Shown here: one piece after another, positions 54,281 through 63,076 of the stretch
Numbering within the stretch: position 1 is the first letter of the stretch
Layout: each line of letters begins with the position of its first letter
DNA from: Hydrogenophaga sp.
GTDB taxonomy: Bacteria > Pseudomonadota > Gammaproteobacteria > Burkholderiales > Burkholderiaceae_C
Assembly: GCF_011390835.1 (NCBI RefSeq)
Contig: NZ_JAABRQ010000019.1
Location: 1-64,000, forward strand
Direction: 5' to 3'
Length of the DNA stretch: 64,000 bases
Made by a program: the position numbers and the translations under genes
The notes under the pieces: generated by a model
Databases searched by the model: none
What the model saw: only the letters and a program-made list of their open reading frames with translations
Told to the model about the DNA's origin: nothing

Positions 54281-55606
54281 TCAGGCGCCGCTGGCGCTCA
54301 GCAGCGGGGCAAACAATGCCGCAATGCCGAGGAAGGAAAAGAAACCCACCACGTCGGTCACCGTGGTCAGGATGATGGACGATGCGGTCGCCGGGTCCTG
54401 GCCGAAGCGGCGCAACAAAATGGGTACCAGGGCACCGGTGACACCCGCGGCCAGCATGGAGATCACCATGGCCAGCACGATCACGCCCACCAGCGGCAGC
54501 GAGCGGCTCCAGACGTACACTGCCAACCCGGTGGTGGCAGCCACAGCCACCCCGTTGAGCAAGCCGGTGACCGCCTCCTTGCCGACCACCGCCGGCCAGT
54601 GCCTCAGGCTGATCTCGCGCAGCATCAGCCCACGCATGGTCACGGCCAGCGCCTGGGCGCCGGCGTTGCCCGACTGACCGGCCACCACCGGCAGCAGCAC
54701 GGCCAGCGCGGTGAACTGGGCAATGGTGCTTTCGAATAGGCCCACCACCGCTGCGGCGAGGAAAGCCGTGAGCAGGTTGATCTGCAGCCAGGGCAGGCGC
54801 TTTTTCATGGCGAAGACCGGCGAGGACAAGGCACGCTCGTCCGGGCTCGCACCCACCATGGTCAACATGTCCAGGCTGGTCTCCTGCTCGACCGCGGCCA
54901 TCAGCTCGGCCGGCCGGATCACACCGATGAAGCGGCCCCCCACGTTGACCACCGGCAACACATTGATGGACTGGTTCTGCATCATCTCCACCACGTCTTC
55001 GCGCGGGTCGAGGTCGTTGACGACCGCCACCACCCGGCGGGTGATATCGGCCAGCGGCAGCTCGCGCGCTGCCAGCGCCAGGTCTTGCACCTCCACGCGG
55101 CCGGTGAGCCGGCCTTCATCGTCAACCACCAGCAGTTCGCGCAGGCCGTCGCGCGGAATCTGGCGCAGGCGCTCAATGGCCTCGGCCACAGTCATGCCGG
55201 TGCGCAAGGGACTCACGCGAGGGTCCATCAAATGCCCGGCGCTGTCGCTGGGGTAAGCCAGCAGCTCGCGCAATTCCCGGCTGGCTTCCGCACCGAGGCG
55301 CTGCAACCAGGCTTCCCGAGCCTCAGCCTCCATCTGGGTCAGCACCGCCACCACGACCACCGGTTCGCCCTCGGTGAGCAGATAACTCGCCAAAGCCTCG
55401 GGCAGGCGGTCGACCACGGCCAGTGCCACGTCGGGTGCGAGCGCCTCCCAGGCGCGCAGACTGGCGTGGCGCGGGTGGCTGGCGATCAGGGTGGCCGCAT
55501 CGTCGGCCGGCATGGCCTCAAACAACCGGGCTGCTTCGTGCGGATAGTCGAGCACAAAGCGGTGGGACAGCACCGCCTCGGCCGTGACCAGCGACTCAGC
55601 GCTCAT
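54281..55606 (-). CDS. mgtE: Magnesium transporter MgtE
   Basis: A 441-aa protein. It has the cytosolic MgtE N-domain (LFEAMPADDAATLIASHPRH), two CBS domains (LMDPRVSPLRTGMTVAEAIE; VEMMQNQSINVLPVVNVGGR) and a five-helix channel domain with PVVAGQSGNAGAQALAVTMR. Cytosolic Mg2+ gating is known for the family. ATG 55606 overlaps the end of the upstream CBS gene. Confidence 0.95.
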   Translation of the reverse strand: MSAESLVTAEAVLSHRFVLDYPHEAARLFEAMPADDAATLIASHPRHASLRAWEALAPDVALAVVDRLPEALASYLLTEGEPVVVVAVLTQMEAEAREAWLQRLGAEASRELRELLAYPSDSAGHLMDPRVSPLRTGMTVAEAIERLRQIPRDGLRELLVVDDEGRLTGRVEVQDLALAARELPLADITRRVVAVVNDLDPREDVVEMMQNQSINVLPVVNVGGRFIGVIRPAELMAAVEQETSLDMLTMVGASPDERALSSPVFAMKKRLPWLQINLLTAFLAAAVVGLFESTIAQFTALAVLLPVVAGQSGNAGAQALAVTMRGLMLREISLRHWPAVVGKEAVTGLLNGVAVAATTGLAVYVWSRSLPLVGVIVLAMVISMLAAGVTGALVPILLRRFGQDPATASSIILTTVTDVVGFFSFLGIAALFAPLLSASGA

Positions 55607-56480
55607 CGTCACCTCTGGGCTCAGGCCACACCGGTGGCACCCGCGGCATCAGCGGCAGGCAGACCGCCACCAGACTCACTACGGTCTGCCAGCAGGCGCG
55701 CACCATGAGCCCGGTCAGACCGATGTCGGCGTGAGACTCGCTGGGCTCGGGGGCCTGGTTGCGGCGCAGCGCACGGGTCATGGCGTCGTGTGTCATCACG
55801 CCCAGCAAACGGTCGCCCGACTCCACCACAGGCAAAGCCGAGGCCGAAGCCCAGCCCGGGTGGGCTGGGGCGCCAGCCAGCGGCGCCAGCGCCATCAGCA
55901 CCGCCGGCGTGAGCTGCATCAGCGTGGCCAGGGTGGCCACGTCGGGCGCGCGCAGCAGGCTGGGCAGCGGCACCACACCCAGCAGTCGGCGCGCCTCGTC
56001 GGTGACAAACACCGCCGGGTGACCCACCTCCGTCTGCCGCACCCGCGCCAGCGCATCGGCCGCTCGGGTCGATGCGGGCAGCATGATCACGCTCGGATCG
56101 GCCCAAGCCCCCAGGGCGTCCTGGTCGAAACCCAGCAACATGGTCGAAGCCAGCGACGATGCGGTGGGCAGACCCGCAATCAAGGTATTGCGCCGCTCCG
56201 GCGGCATGTAGCGCAGCAGCGACACCGTGACCTGCATGTTCATCGCCGAGAACAGTTCGAGTGCCCGCGCGTCCGATAGCGCCGCCACGCAGCGCGAAGC
56301 TTGTCGCGGCAACATCGCCGCCATCACGCTGGCCGCGATGCGCGCCGCGGCGCGCTCGAAAATGGCGGCGGACGCCTGCGCATCGAGGGTCTCCAGCACC
56401 CGAGCCGCCTGAACTGGGTGCGCTTGCATGAAGGCCAGGCTGAGCGCGGCCTCGCGGTCCACCGGGCGGTTGGCGTCCAT
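55596..56480 (-). CDS. MgtE N-domain/CBS protein with only one membrane segment
   Basis: A 294-aa protein that looks like the regulatory half of MgtE: helical N-domain (ALSLAFMQAHPVQAARVLET, ALELFSAMNMQVTVSLLRYM), paired CBS modules (VFVTDEARRLLGVVPLP; PVVESGDRLLGVMTHDAMTR) and a short C-terminal hydrophobic segment LMVRACWQTVVSLVAVCLPL. It lacks the channel helices. It overlaps mgtE by 11 nt. It may form a regulatory partner of the neighbouring MgtE or be a decayed copy. Confidence 0.85.
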   Translation of the reverse strand: MDANRPVDREAALSLAFMQAHPVQAARVLETLDAQASAAIFERAAARIAASVMAAMLPRQASRCVAALSDARALELFSAMNMQVTVSLLRYMPPERRNTLIAGLPTASSLASTMLLGFDQDALGAWADPSVIMLPASTRAADALARVRQTEVGHPAVFVTDEARRLLGVVPLPSLLRAPDVATLATLMQLTPAVLMALAPLAGAPAHPGWASASALPVVESGDRLLGVMTHDAMTRALRRNQAPEPSESHADIGLTGLMVRACWQTVVSLVAVCLPLMPRVPPVWPEPRGDDER

Positions 56481-56484
56481 CGGC

Positions 56485-57300
56485 TCAGCTCCCTTCGCGC
56501 GGCGCGAGCACCACGATAGCTTCGTCGTGGTAAATCCGCCCCGGCAGCATCACGCGGCCTTCGGTGGTTTCCAGCACCAGCGAAGTCGCGGTGACTTCGA
56601 TCAGCAGGCCTTCGTGCCCGGCCACGCGCACCCGCTGGCCCGCCCGCAGGCTTTGTCCGAGGTGGTGCGCACCAATGAGGTTGGCGACGTAGGTGCGCGC
56701 GCCCAGGCTGATGGCCAGAGCCAAGCCGCCCAGCAGCGCCACCAGCAGTACGGCGACGAAGATCGCGAGCCAGGTGACTTTGATGCCGATCTGGTCGGCG
56801 CCCACCAGCAAGGCGAGCACCAGCGTGGCGCCCTGCGCCACGCGGGCCAGTGCCAGGCGCTGAGGCGCGGCCAGCCCGCTGGCAGTGGCCTGCACGAGAT
56901 CCGCCACCAGACTAGAGAGGAGGAAGCCGACCCCGATGATGAGCAGGCCAGCCGCCACTGTCGGCAGGTGATCGAGCAGGCGGGCCAGCCAGTCGGTGAA
57001 GGTCTGCAGACCGAGCGCCTGGGTAGCAGCGGTCAAGAAAAAAAGCAGCGCCACCCAGAACACGACCGCACCCACGACGCCGGCGAAGCGGCCCAGGCGC
57101 CAGCGCCCCAGGCCCCCCGAACGCGCGATCAGGCCATCCAGCAGGGCCACGCCCTTGCGCGCGACGAGGCGCAGCACGCGCGCCAGCAACCAGCCCACGA
57201 GGATCAGCGCCAGGGCTTCCAGCACCCCTGGCAAGCTCGATAGCAGACGCTCACCGGTGAGCGAAGCTGCTCGGCTCAAGGTCTCCAGCAGGGTGTTCAT
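56485..57300 (-). CDS. MscS-type mechanosensitive ion channel
   Basis: A 271-aa membrane protein with about four N-terminal helices (LPGVLEALALILVGWLLARV, VVGAVVFWVALLFFLTAATQ), a TM3-like LALAISLGARTYVANLIGAH, then the MscS beta domain GQRVRVAGHEGLLIEVTATS and LVLETTEGRVMLPG. It protects against hypoosmotic shock in the family. It is the first gene of the leftward unit with the CBS protein and mgtE, and is divergent from the CWC gene. Confidence 0.88.
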   Translation of the reverse strand: MNTLLETLSRAASLTGERLLSSLPGVLEALALILVGWLLARVLRLVARKGVALLDGLIARSGGLGRWRLGRFAGVVGAVVFWVALLFFLTAATQALGLQTFTDWLARLLDHLPTVAAGLLIIGVGFLLSSLVADLVQATASGLAAPQRLALARVAQGATLVLALLVGADQIGIKVTWLAIFVAVLLVALLGGLALAISLGARTYVANLIGAHHLGQSLRAGQRVRVAGHEGLLIEVTATSLVLETTEGRVMLPGRIYHDEAIVVLAPREGS

Positions 57301-57392
57301 GAGGCATCCTAACGCCTTCGCCCGGAAGTTGCCGGTGCTTCTGGGGGGGTCCAAAAGCTGCCTCGATACACTGGGGCTTTCACCGTGCCAAC

Positions 57393-57626
57393 ATGACCCT
57401 CCCACCGCCAACCGTTGACCCCAATCGCTGCCCGCTGTGTGGTGGGGATAACCGCTGCGCGATGGAAATCGAGCGCGCCACCGGCCAAGCCCAGCCGCCC
57501 TGCTGGTGCCTGTCGCAAGTTTTTGCGCCTGAGCTGCTGGCTCGGTTGCCCCCGCGAACCGAGGGACTGGCCTGCATCTGCGCACGGTGCGTCGCTGTTC
57601 AAACCTCTGGAGACCTCGCCAAATGA
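57393..57626 (+). CDS. Cysteine-rich CWC-family protein
   Basis: A 77-aa protein with the CWC-type metal-binding pattern: NRCPLCGGDNRCAME, PPCWCLSQVF and CICARCVAVQ. Such small proteins are presumed zinc binders with unknown function. Its stop overlaps the start of the next small ORF as ATGA. Confidence 0.9.
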   Translation: MTLPPPTVDPNRCPLCGGDNRCAMEIERATGQAQPPCWCLSQVFAPELLARLPPRTEGLACICARCVAVQTSGDLAK

Positions 57627-57865
57627 ACTGGCTCGACCGCATCCCTTTGCTCTGGTTGTCGCTGATCGCCGCCTGGCTGGCGGTGGCGCCGGTGGTGCCC
57701 GAACCACACCTGATCGAGAAGCTGCGCATGTTGACCCAGGGTCAGCTGACCCAGCCCATCGACATCTTCGATTTGCTGCTGCACAGCGTGCCTTTGCTCT
57801 TGCTGCTGGTGAGACTGATCCGTCGGCATCAACAGGCAAGGGCTGCAAAAGGCGATCACGACTGA
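57623..57865 (+). CDS. Small two-helix membrane protein
   Basis: An 80-aa protein, co-translated with the CWC gene (ATGA overlap), with two hydrophobic segments IPLLWLSLIAAWLAVAPVVP and IFDLLLHSVPLLLLLVRLIR. Similar small proteins are widespread near CWC genes. Function is unknown. Confidence 0.75.
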   Translation: MNWLDRIPLLWLSLIAAWLAVAPVVPEPHLIEKLRMLTQGQLTQPIDIFDLLLHSVPLLLLLVRLIRRHQQARAAKGDHD

Positions 57866-58221
57866 GCAAGCCGCTCACACAAAGACCATCGCTGCTCGAA
57901 GGTCCATGGGCTTGGTTGGACGAGCGAATCCTTCCATCGCCGAGGCCTTGCGACACAGGGAGTCCGATTCCTTTTGGAATCGTGCGGTAAGCACAAGCCC
58001 CCTTCATTTCTGGAGAGGCTTTGCGCTCTTTGCTGAATCTGCTCAAGGCTTGCCCAAAAGCGCCCCGTCACTAGCCTCATATCGTCCAGCGCGTCCAGCG
58101 CCGAGCATGAGTCGTCAGTTCGTTGGCCTTTGCCCGATGGGCAGCCCACCCAGACAGATGGAGATCTCTGGGCTCCACCACGATGCATCGACCTGATTAT
58201 TCGGGTTATCCCTGTTTTCTC
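57866..58221. other. Gene-free stretch upstream of the biotin-carrier operon
   Basis: About 355 bp without a convincing gene. Short open frames on both strands (57906-58196 +, 57856-58242 -) have no ribosome binding site or recognisable domain. No tRNA, repeat or transposase remnant is identified. Confidence 0.6.
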
Positions 58222-58250
58222 TTGATTCCATATTGTTAACAATCTTTAAA
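58222..58250 (+). promoter_or_regulatory. Promoter with embedded GntR-type operator
   Basis: A -35-like TTGATT at 58222-58227 is followed by a 17-bp spacer and -10-like TTTAAA at 58245-58250. Within the spacer is ATTGTTAACAAT (58232-58243), a perfect 12-bp palindrome. Its core TTGTTAACAA fits the FadR-subfamily consensus T-N-G-T-N2-A-C-N-A exactly. The second gene of the operon encodes a FadR/FCD-type GntR regulator, so autorepression relieved by an effector is likely. Confidence 0.65.
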
Positions 58251-58270
58251 TTGACAAAGGAGCAGGATCC

Positions 58271-58480
58271 ATGAACATCATTGCCGACATCACTGGTACC
58301 GTTTGGAAGGTGGAGGTTGCTGTGGGGCAGGCCGTTGCGCAAGGCGACACGTTGCTGATCGTCGAGTCCATGAAGATGGAGATTCCCGTGAGCGCGGAGG
58401 CTGCTGGCGTGGTGAAGGAAATTTTTGTCGCTGAAGGCGACATGGTCGAAAGTGGCATGACCGTGCTGCAACTGGGCTGA
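58271..58480 (+). CDS. Biotin carboxyl carrier protein (stand-alone)
   Basis: A 69-aa biotinyl/lipoyl domain with ADITGTVWKVEVAVGQAVAQ and the biotinylation site VESMKMEIPV, then GVVKEIFVAEGDMVESGMTV. It carries biotin (Lys of MKM) between carboxylase half-reactions. It is the first gene of an operon with a carboxyltransferase but no biotin carboxylase. AAAGGAG precedes ATG 58271. Confidence 0.95.
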   Translation: MNIIADITGTVWKVEVAVGQAVAQGDTLLIVESMKMEIPVSAEAAGVVKEIFVAEGDMVESGMTVLQLG

Positions 58481-58484
58481 AGCG

Positions 58485-59234
58485 ATGCACCCCAAAGACG
58501 CCCCGACCGACCAGTTCGCTACCTGGGAAGGCGCGGTCGCCTTCCGCCTGTTTGCCGACCAGACCGATCCGACGCTGACCGTTCCGGAGCAGATCGCCGG
58601 GCGCATCGGCGACCGCATACTGGGCGGTGAGATGGTGCCCGGCGAGCGAATCGGGGAGCAGGAACTGGCCGGTGAATTCAATGTCAGCCGCGGGCCTGTC
58701 CGCGAGGCGCTGCGCATTTTGGAGCGCGAGGGGCTGGTGACAATCCTGGCCCGCCGTGGCGCCGTGGTCACCGAGCTGAGCACCACCGAGCTGCGTGAAC
58801 TCATGGAAATTCGCGGTGGCCTTTTCGAACTGGTCGTCCGCAAGCTGGCCGACCAGCCCCACCCCGAGCTGCTGCAGCTCTTGCGTGCAGGGACTCAGCG
58901 CTTGGTGACGCTCGCCGCGCAGCCCGACGCCGCCGGTGAATACGCCGAAACCACCTACCGACTGCTCATCCTGTGCGCGCGGCTGGCGGGCAACCAACGC
59001 CTGCAACGCATGCTCACCGGCATCTCTCTGCAAACCTTGCGTTACAGCAAGCTCGGGCTGGCGTCGGTGACACGCCGCCAGCGCTCGGCACGCTTGTGGG
59101 AAGAGGCCACCGAGGCGCTGGCGTCCGGCGATGTCGAGCGCATGGTTCGCCTGACCCGCCAGCGGATTGAGGAATCGGGCGATGAAGCGGTGCGGCAGTT
59201 GCAGAGTCGCCAGGCCGAGGGAACCGCCCGATGA
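58485..59234 (+). CDS. GntR-family (FCD domain) regulator
   Basis: A 249-aa protein. The winged HTH is PEQIAGRIGDRILGGEMVPG, then ELAGEFNVSRGPVREALRIL and EREGLVTILARRGAVVTELS. The FCD effector domain follows. It is 4 nt after the carrier gene and overlaps the CoA-transferase by 4 nt. The palindrome in the operon promoter fits its family, so it likely controls its own operon. Confidence 0.94.
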   Translation: MHPKDAPTDQFATWEGAVAFRLFADQTDPTLTVPEQIAGRIGDRILGGEMVPGERIGEQELAGEFNVSRGPVREALRILEREGLVTILARRGAVVTELSTTELRELMEIRGGLFELVVRKLADQPHPELLQLLRAGTQRLVTLAAQPDAAGEYAETTYRLLILCARLAGNQRLQRMLTGISLQTLRYSKLGLASVTRRQRSARLWEEATEALASGDVERMVRLTRQRIEESGDEAVRQLQSRQAEGTAR

Positions 59235-60463
59235 CCCCAACCGCCAAACGTCATCCAGACGGTCCACTGGCTGGCCTGAAGGTCATCGAAATCTGTTCAA
59301 CGATTGCCGGGCCGGCCTGCACCCGCCTGCTGGCTGACTTTGGCGCCGATGTGATCAAGATCGAGCCGCCTGAGGGCGACCCGGTGCGGCAGATGGGCCA
59401 ACATGTGGAAGGCCAGTCGCTGTATGCGGCGTCCATCCTGCGCAACAAGCGGTCGGTCACGCTGGACCTCAAAAACGAAGCGGGCCGCCGCCTCGCCCAA
59501 CAACTGATCCAGCGCGCCGACATTCTGGTCGAGAACAACCGCCCCGGGGTGATGGAGCGACTCGGCATGGGCTATGAAACGCTATCAGCCACCAACCCCG
59601 GACTGGTCATGGTGCGCATCAGCGGCTACGGCCAGGATGGCCCCTACAGCGACCGGCCGGGCTACGGCGCCATCTGCGAAGCGGTGGGCGGCGTGCGCCA
59701 CATGACGGGTGATCCAGACCGACCTCCCGCCCGCGTGGCGCTCGCCACCACCGACTACCTATCATCAGTGTATGCCGCTTTTGGTGCCGTGGCCGCCATC
59801 CACGCGCGTCAGGCCTCGGGCCGCGGACAGGTGGTGGATGTGGCCTTGTACGAAGCGGCTTTTTCGCAAATGGAGCCGGTCGTACCCGCCCACGAAAAGC
59901 TCGGTGTAGTGCCCATGCGCGAAGGCCCCAATTTGCCGTCGATGGCCCCCAACAGCTCCTACCCCACGCGCGACAGCAGCTGGGTGCTGATCGCAGCCAA
60001 CAGCCAGCCGACCTGGCGTCGCCTGGTGAACCTCATGGAGAAGCCAGAGCTGTTGACCGATCCGCGCTTTGAGACGATCCAGGCGCGTGGGCGACCAGAA
60101 AATATGCGCGCCATCGACGCCATCATCACCGAGTGGACGCGTTGCCATGACGCGGGTCCGCTAGAAGAACGACTGCGCCAGGCCGAGGTGCCGACCTCCC
60201 GCGTTTACACCATTGCTGACATCTACGCCGACCCCCACTTCGCCGCGCGCGCGATGCTGCAGCGGGTTGCCCACCCGGTGCTCGGTCACACCACACAGTC
60301 GGGCGTGGTGCCGCGTTTGTCGGTCACCCCCGGGGTGATCCGCCACACAGGCCCGACGGCTGGCCAAGACAACCAGAGTGTGCTTGAAGACGAACTCGGG
60401 CTGGATCCAGCAGCCATCGAGGCCTTCGGACGCCTTGGGGCACTCGGGCCGCGGGACACCTGA
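59231..60463 (+). CDS. CaiB/BaiF family CoA-transferase
   Basis: A 410-aa class III CoA-transferase: LAGLKVIEICSTIAGPACTR, LLADFGADVIKIEPPEGDPV, ILRNKRSVTLDLKNEAGRRL, VMVRISGYGQDGPYSDRPGY and the catalytic Asp in TTDYLSSVYAAFGAVAA. Probably activates the imported acid to its CoA ester before carboxylation. It starts inside the GntR stop (ATGA). Confidence 0.94.
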   Translation: MTPTAKRHPDGPLAGLKVIEICSTIAGPACTRLLADFGADVIKIEPPEGDPVRQMGQHVEGQSLYAASILRNKRSVTLDLKNEAGRRLAQQLIQRADILVENNRPGVMERLGMGYETLSATNPGLVMVRISGYGQDGPYSDRPGYGAICEAVGGVRHMTGDPDRPPARVALATTDYLSSVYAAFGAVAAIHARQASGRGQVVDVALYEAAFSQMEPVVPAHEKLGVVPMREGPNLPSMAPNSSYPTRDSSWVLIAANSQPTWRRLVNLMEKPELLTDPRFETIQARGRPENMRAIDAIITEWTRCHDAGPLEERLRQAEVPTSRVYTIADIYADPHFAARAMLQRVAHPVLGHTTQSGVVPRLSVTPGVIRHTGPTAGQDNQSVLEDELGLDPAAIEAFGRLGALGPRDT

Positions 60464-60500
60464 CCAGCCTTACAACACCATTCACAGCAGGAGACACGAC

Positions 60501-61517
60501 ATGACACAACACCGCATCGACCGCCGCCACTCGCTGGGCCTGCTCGCCGCAGCCGGACTGGGCGCAGCGGGCATCCCGTTGGGCAGCAGGGCCCAGTCCG
60601 CAAACTGGCAACCCAGCGAGCGAATCACCTACAACATCGGCCTTCCGCCAGGAGGATCGGTGGACCTGTACGCCCGAGGCATCAAGGCCACACTGGAATC
60701 GCTGAACCTTGTGGGCGGGCAAGTGATCCTGCCCGACAACAAGCCCGGTGCGGCCGGCCTGCTGTCCTTGCGCGTGCTGCAAAGCCACGCGGGCGATGCC
60801 CACCACCTGGGGACCTTCCACACGGGAAGCATCGCAGGGCAGGTCACAGGCGTTCTCAAGGCCGACATGCGGGACTTCGTGCCGGTGGCCATGATGGTTG
60901 AAGAAACCACACTGGTGGCCGTGGCCGCCGGCTCGCCGCTGAAAACCGCAGCTGACCTGGTGGCTCAATTGAAGGCCGATCCCGCCTCGCTGAAGATCGC
61001 TGTGGCGCCGCTGCGCGGCCTGAACATCCACCTGGCCATTGCCAAACCCCTGAAGGCAGCGGGCGTCGACGTCTCCCGCATGACGGTGGTTCCGTTCCGA
61101 TCTTCGGGTGAATCCATGACCGCCCTGCTGGGCGGCCACGTCGACGTGGTCTCAGCCACTGGACCGACGGTGGTGCCCCAGGTGGAAGCGGGCAAGGTTC
61201 GCATACTGGCCAGTGCCGCCGCCATGCGCGGTGCTGGACCCTTGTCCGCTGTACCTACCTGGCGCGAGCTGGGTGTGCCGGCAGACTACGTGAGCTACAA
61301 CGGCGTGCTGCTGCCCCCGGGTGTGAGCGCCGACCAGATCCGGTTCTGGGAGGGTGTCCTGCGCAAGGTGGCAGAGGCTCCTGCCTGGAAATCACTGGTG
61401 GAAAAGTCGGGCAACAAGCCGATCTTCAAGGGGTTCATCGAGTCCCACCGCTACTTGCGAAGCGAGCTGGACGAGACCCAAGGCCTCGTGGCGTCGCTGG
61501 GTTCAGGTGCAAGATGA
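60501..61517 (+). CDS. Bug-family tripartite tricarboxylate transporter receptor
   Basis: A 338-aa periplasmic binding protein with signal DRRHSLGLLAAAGLGAAGIP, cleaved near SRAQ. The Bug motifs are ITYNIGLPPGGSVDLYARGI, PDNKPGAAGLLSLRVLQS and VVPFRSSGESMTALLGGHVD. It delivers organic acids to a TctA/TctB permease, which is not encoded here. CAGGAG lies before ATG 60501. The next gene overlaps its stop by 4 nt. Confidence 0.94.
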   Translation: MTQHRIDRRHSLGLLAAAGLGAAGIPLGSRAQSANWQPSERITYNIGLPPGGSVDLYARGIKATLESLNLVGGQVILPDNKPGAAGLLSLRVLQSHAGDAHHLGTFHTGSIAGQVTGVLKADMRDFVPVAMMVEETTLVAVAAGSPLKTAADLVAQLKADPASLKIAVAPLRGLNIHLAIAKPLKAAGVDVSRMTVVPFRSSGESMTALLGGHVDVVSATGPTVVPQVEAGKVRILASAAAMRGAGPLSAVPTWRELGVPADYVSYNGVLLPPGVSADQIRFWEGVLRKVAEAPAWKSLVEKSGNKPIFKGFIESHRYLRSELDETQGLVASLGSGAR

Positions 61518-63076
61518 GCTCGGCCATGCACTTCGAGCCGGCGGGCGAATGGATAGTCGAGCTGAAGGAACTGCAAACCCGTCGTGCTCACGCGCGAGCC
61601 ATGGGAGGTGCCGACGCGCTGGCCAAGTTCAAGGCCTCCGGTCGCATGAATGCACGCGAGCGAATCGCGAGTCTGCTCGATGAAGACAGCTTTCGCGAGC
61701 TGGGTCAGATTGCAGGCAAAGGGCATTACACGAGCGAGGGCGTATTTGACAGGCTGGATCCAACCAATACCATCATAGGCACCGGTCGCATCGAAGGCAG
61801 CAAGGTAGCCTTGCACGTGGACGACTTCACCATCCGCGCGGGCTCCTCGGAAGCGACCATCGCCGACAAGTGGATCTACATCGAGCGCATGGCGCACCAG
61901 TTGCGCATGCCGCTGGTGCGCCTTGTCGACTCGGCCGGTGGCAGCGTCAAACTGCTGATGCAGCTGGGTGGCACCAAGATCCCCGAATACCCGAGCTGGC
62001 CAGCAAACGCACTACTGGACACGGTGCCTGTCGCGGCGGTGGCGCTGGGCGCCTGCGTCGGACAAGGCGCGGTGAAGGTGCTGTCATCGCACTTCAGCGT
62101 GATGGTTCGCGAGCAGGCGCAGGTCATGGCCGCCGGTCCCCACGTGGTGCAGCAGGCCTACGGTCAGACTATCGACAAGAATGACCTTGGCGGACACAAG
62201 GTGCACCGCAAGAGCGCGCTGGTGCACAACGAGGCTGAGAACGAACCCGACGCGCTGGCGCAGGTGCGCCGTTTCCTGAGCTATCTGCCGAGAAGCGTGT
62301 TTCACCTGGCGCCGACCATGCCCGCGGATGACGACCCGCAGCGCGCCGATGACTGGCTTAAGGATGCGATCCCGCACGACAGGCGCAAGATTTACGACCC
62401 ACGCAAGATCCTCGTTTCGGTGATGGACCAGGGCTCGATCTTCGAGATCGGTCGCTGGCAAGGCGGCTCGGTCATCACCGCGCTAGCCCGGCTGAATGGT
62501 GTACCCGTTGGCGTCATCGCCAACGATCCCAAAGTGCAGGGGGGCGCCATGACCTTGCAAGCCGCTTACAAGATGGAGCGCCACGTCAAGCTTTGCAGCC
62601 AGTTCGGTCTGCCGGTGGTGAACTTCGTCGATCAGCCAGGCAACCAGACCGGTCTGGAAGCTGAGCTGGATGGCACGCTGCTGGGTGCGACGCGTGTGAG
62701 CGAGGCGCTGCACCAGTGCCGGTCTCCCTGGGTTTCCATCATCGTGCGCCGCTGCTTCGGCATGGCGGGTGCGCTGCATGCGCCCAAGTACGGTGAGGCG
62801 CTGAATCTGCGTTTTGCCTGGCCATCAGCGCGCTGGGGATCGATCCCCATCGAGGGTGGCGTGATGGCTGCGCACAAGGCCGAGATCACGGCCGCAGCGG
62901 ATCCTGCCGCCAAGCGCGCCGAACTGGAAGCCCACTACCTGAACATGACCTCGCCGTTCCGCACAGCTGAAAAGTTCGGCATCCTGGACATCGTCGATCC
63001 ACGCGAGACACGCACCATCCTGTGCGATTGGATCGAAGATGCCTGGGAGCGCGTGAAGACAGACCGTTTGCGCTAG
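61514..63076 (+). CDS. Acyl-CoA carboxylase carboxyltransferase subunit
   Basis: A 520-aa carboxyltransferase (AccD/PccB/MccB family) with both CT halves: MNARERIASLLDEDSFRELG, LVDSAGGSVKLLMQLGG, and GVIANDPKVQGGAMTLQAAY, KMERHVKLCSQFGLPVVNFV then DQPGNQTGLEAE. It transfers the carboxyl from biotin to a CoA ester. With the carrier at 58271 this lacks only the ATP-dependent biotin carboxylase, which must be encoded elsewhere or shared with AccC. Start ATG 61514 overlaps the Bug gene. Confidence 0.94.
   Translation: MSSAMHFEPAGEWIVELKELQTRRAHARAMGGADALAKFKASGRMNARERIASLLDEDSFRELGQIAGKGHYTSEGVFDRLDPTNTIIGTGRIEGSKVALHVDDFTIRAGSSEATIADKWIYIERMAHQLRMPLVRLVDSAGGSVKLLMQLGGTKIPEYPSWPANALLDTVPVAAVALGACVGQGAVKVLSSHFSVMVREQAQVMAAGPHVVQQAYGQTIDKNDLGGHKVHRKSALVHNEAENEPDALAQVRRFLSYLPRSVFHLAPTMPADDDPQRADDWLKDAIPHDRRKIYDPRKILVSVMDQGSIFEIGRWQGGSVITALARLNGVPVGVIANDPKVQGGAMTLQAAYKMERHVKLCSQFGLPVVNFVDQPGNQTGLEAELDGTLLGATRVSEALHQCRSPWVSIIVRRCFGMAGALHAPKYGEALNLRFAWPSARWGSIPIEGGVMAAHKAEITAAADPAAKRAELEAHYLNMTSPFRTAEKFGILDIVDPRETRTILCDWIEDAWERVKTDRLR

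Noticed and set aside
57906..58196. 96-codon frame before the biotin-carrier operon
   Set aside because: No ribosome binding site, no domain, irregular composition, and overlaps an equally weak frame on the other strand.
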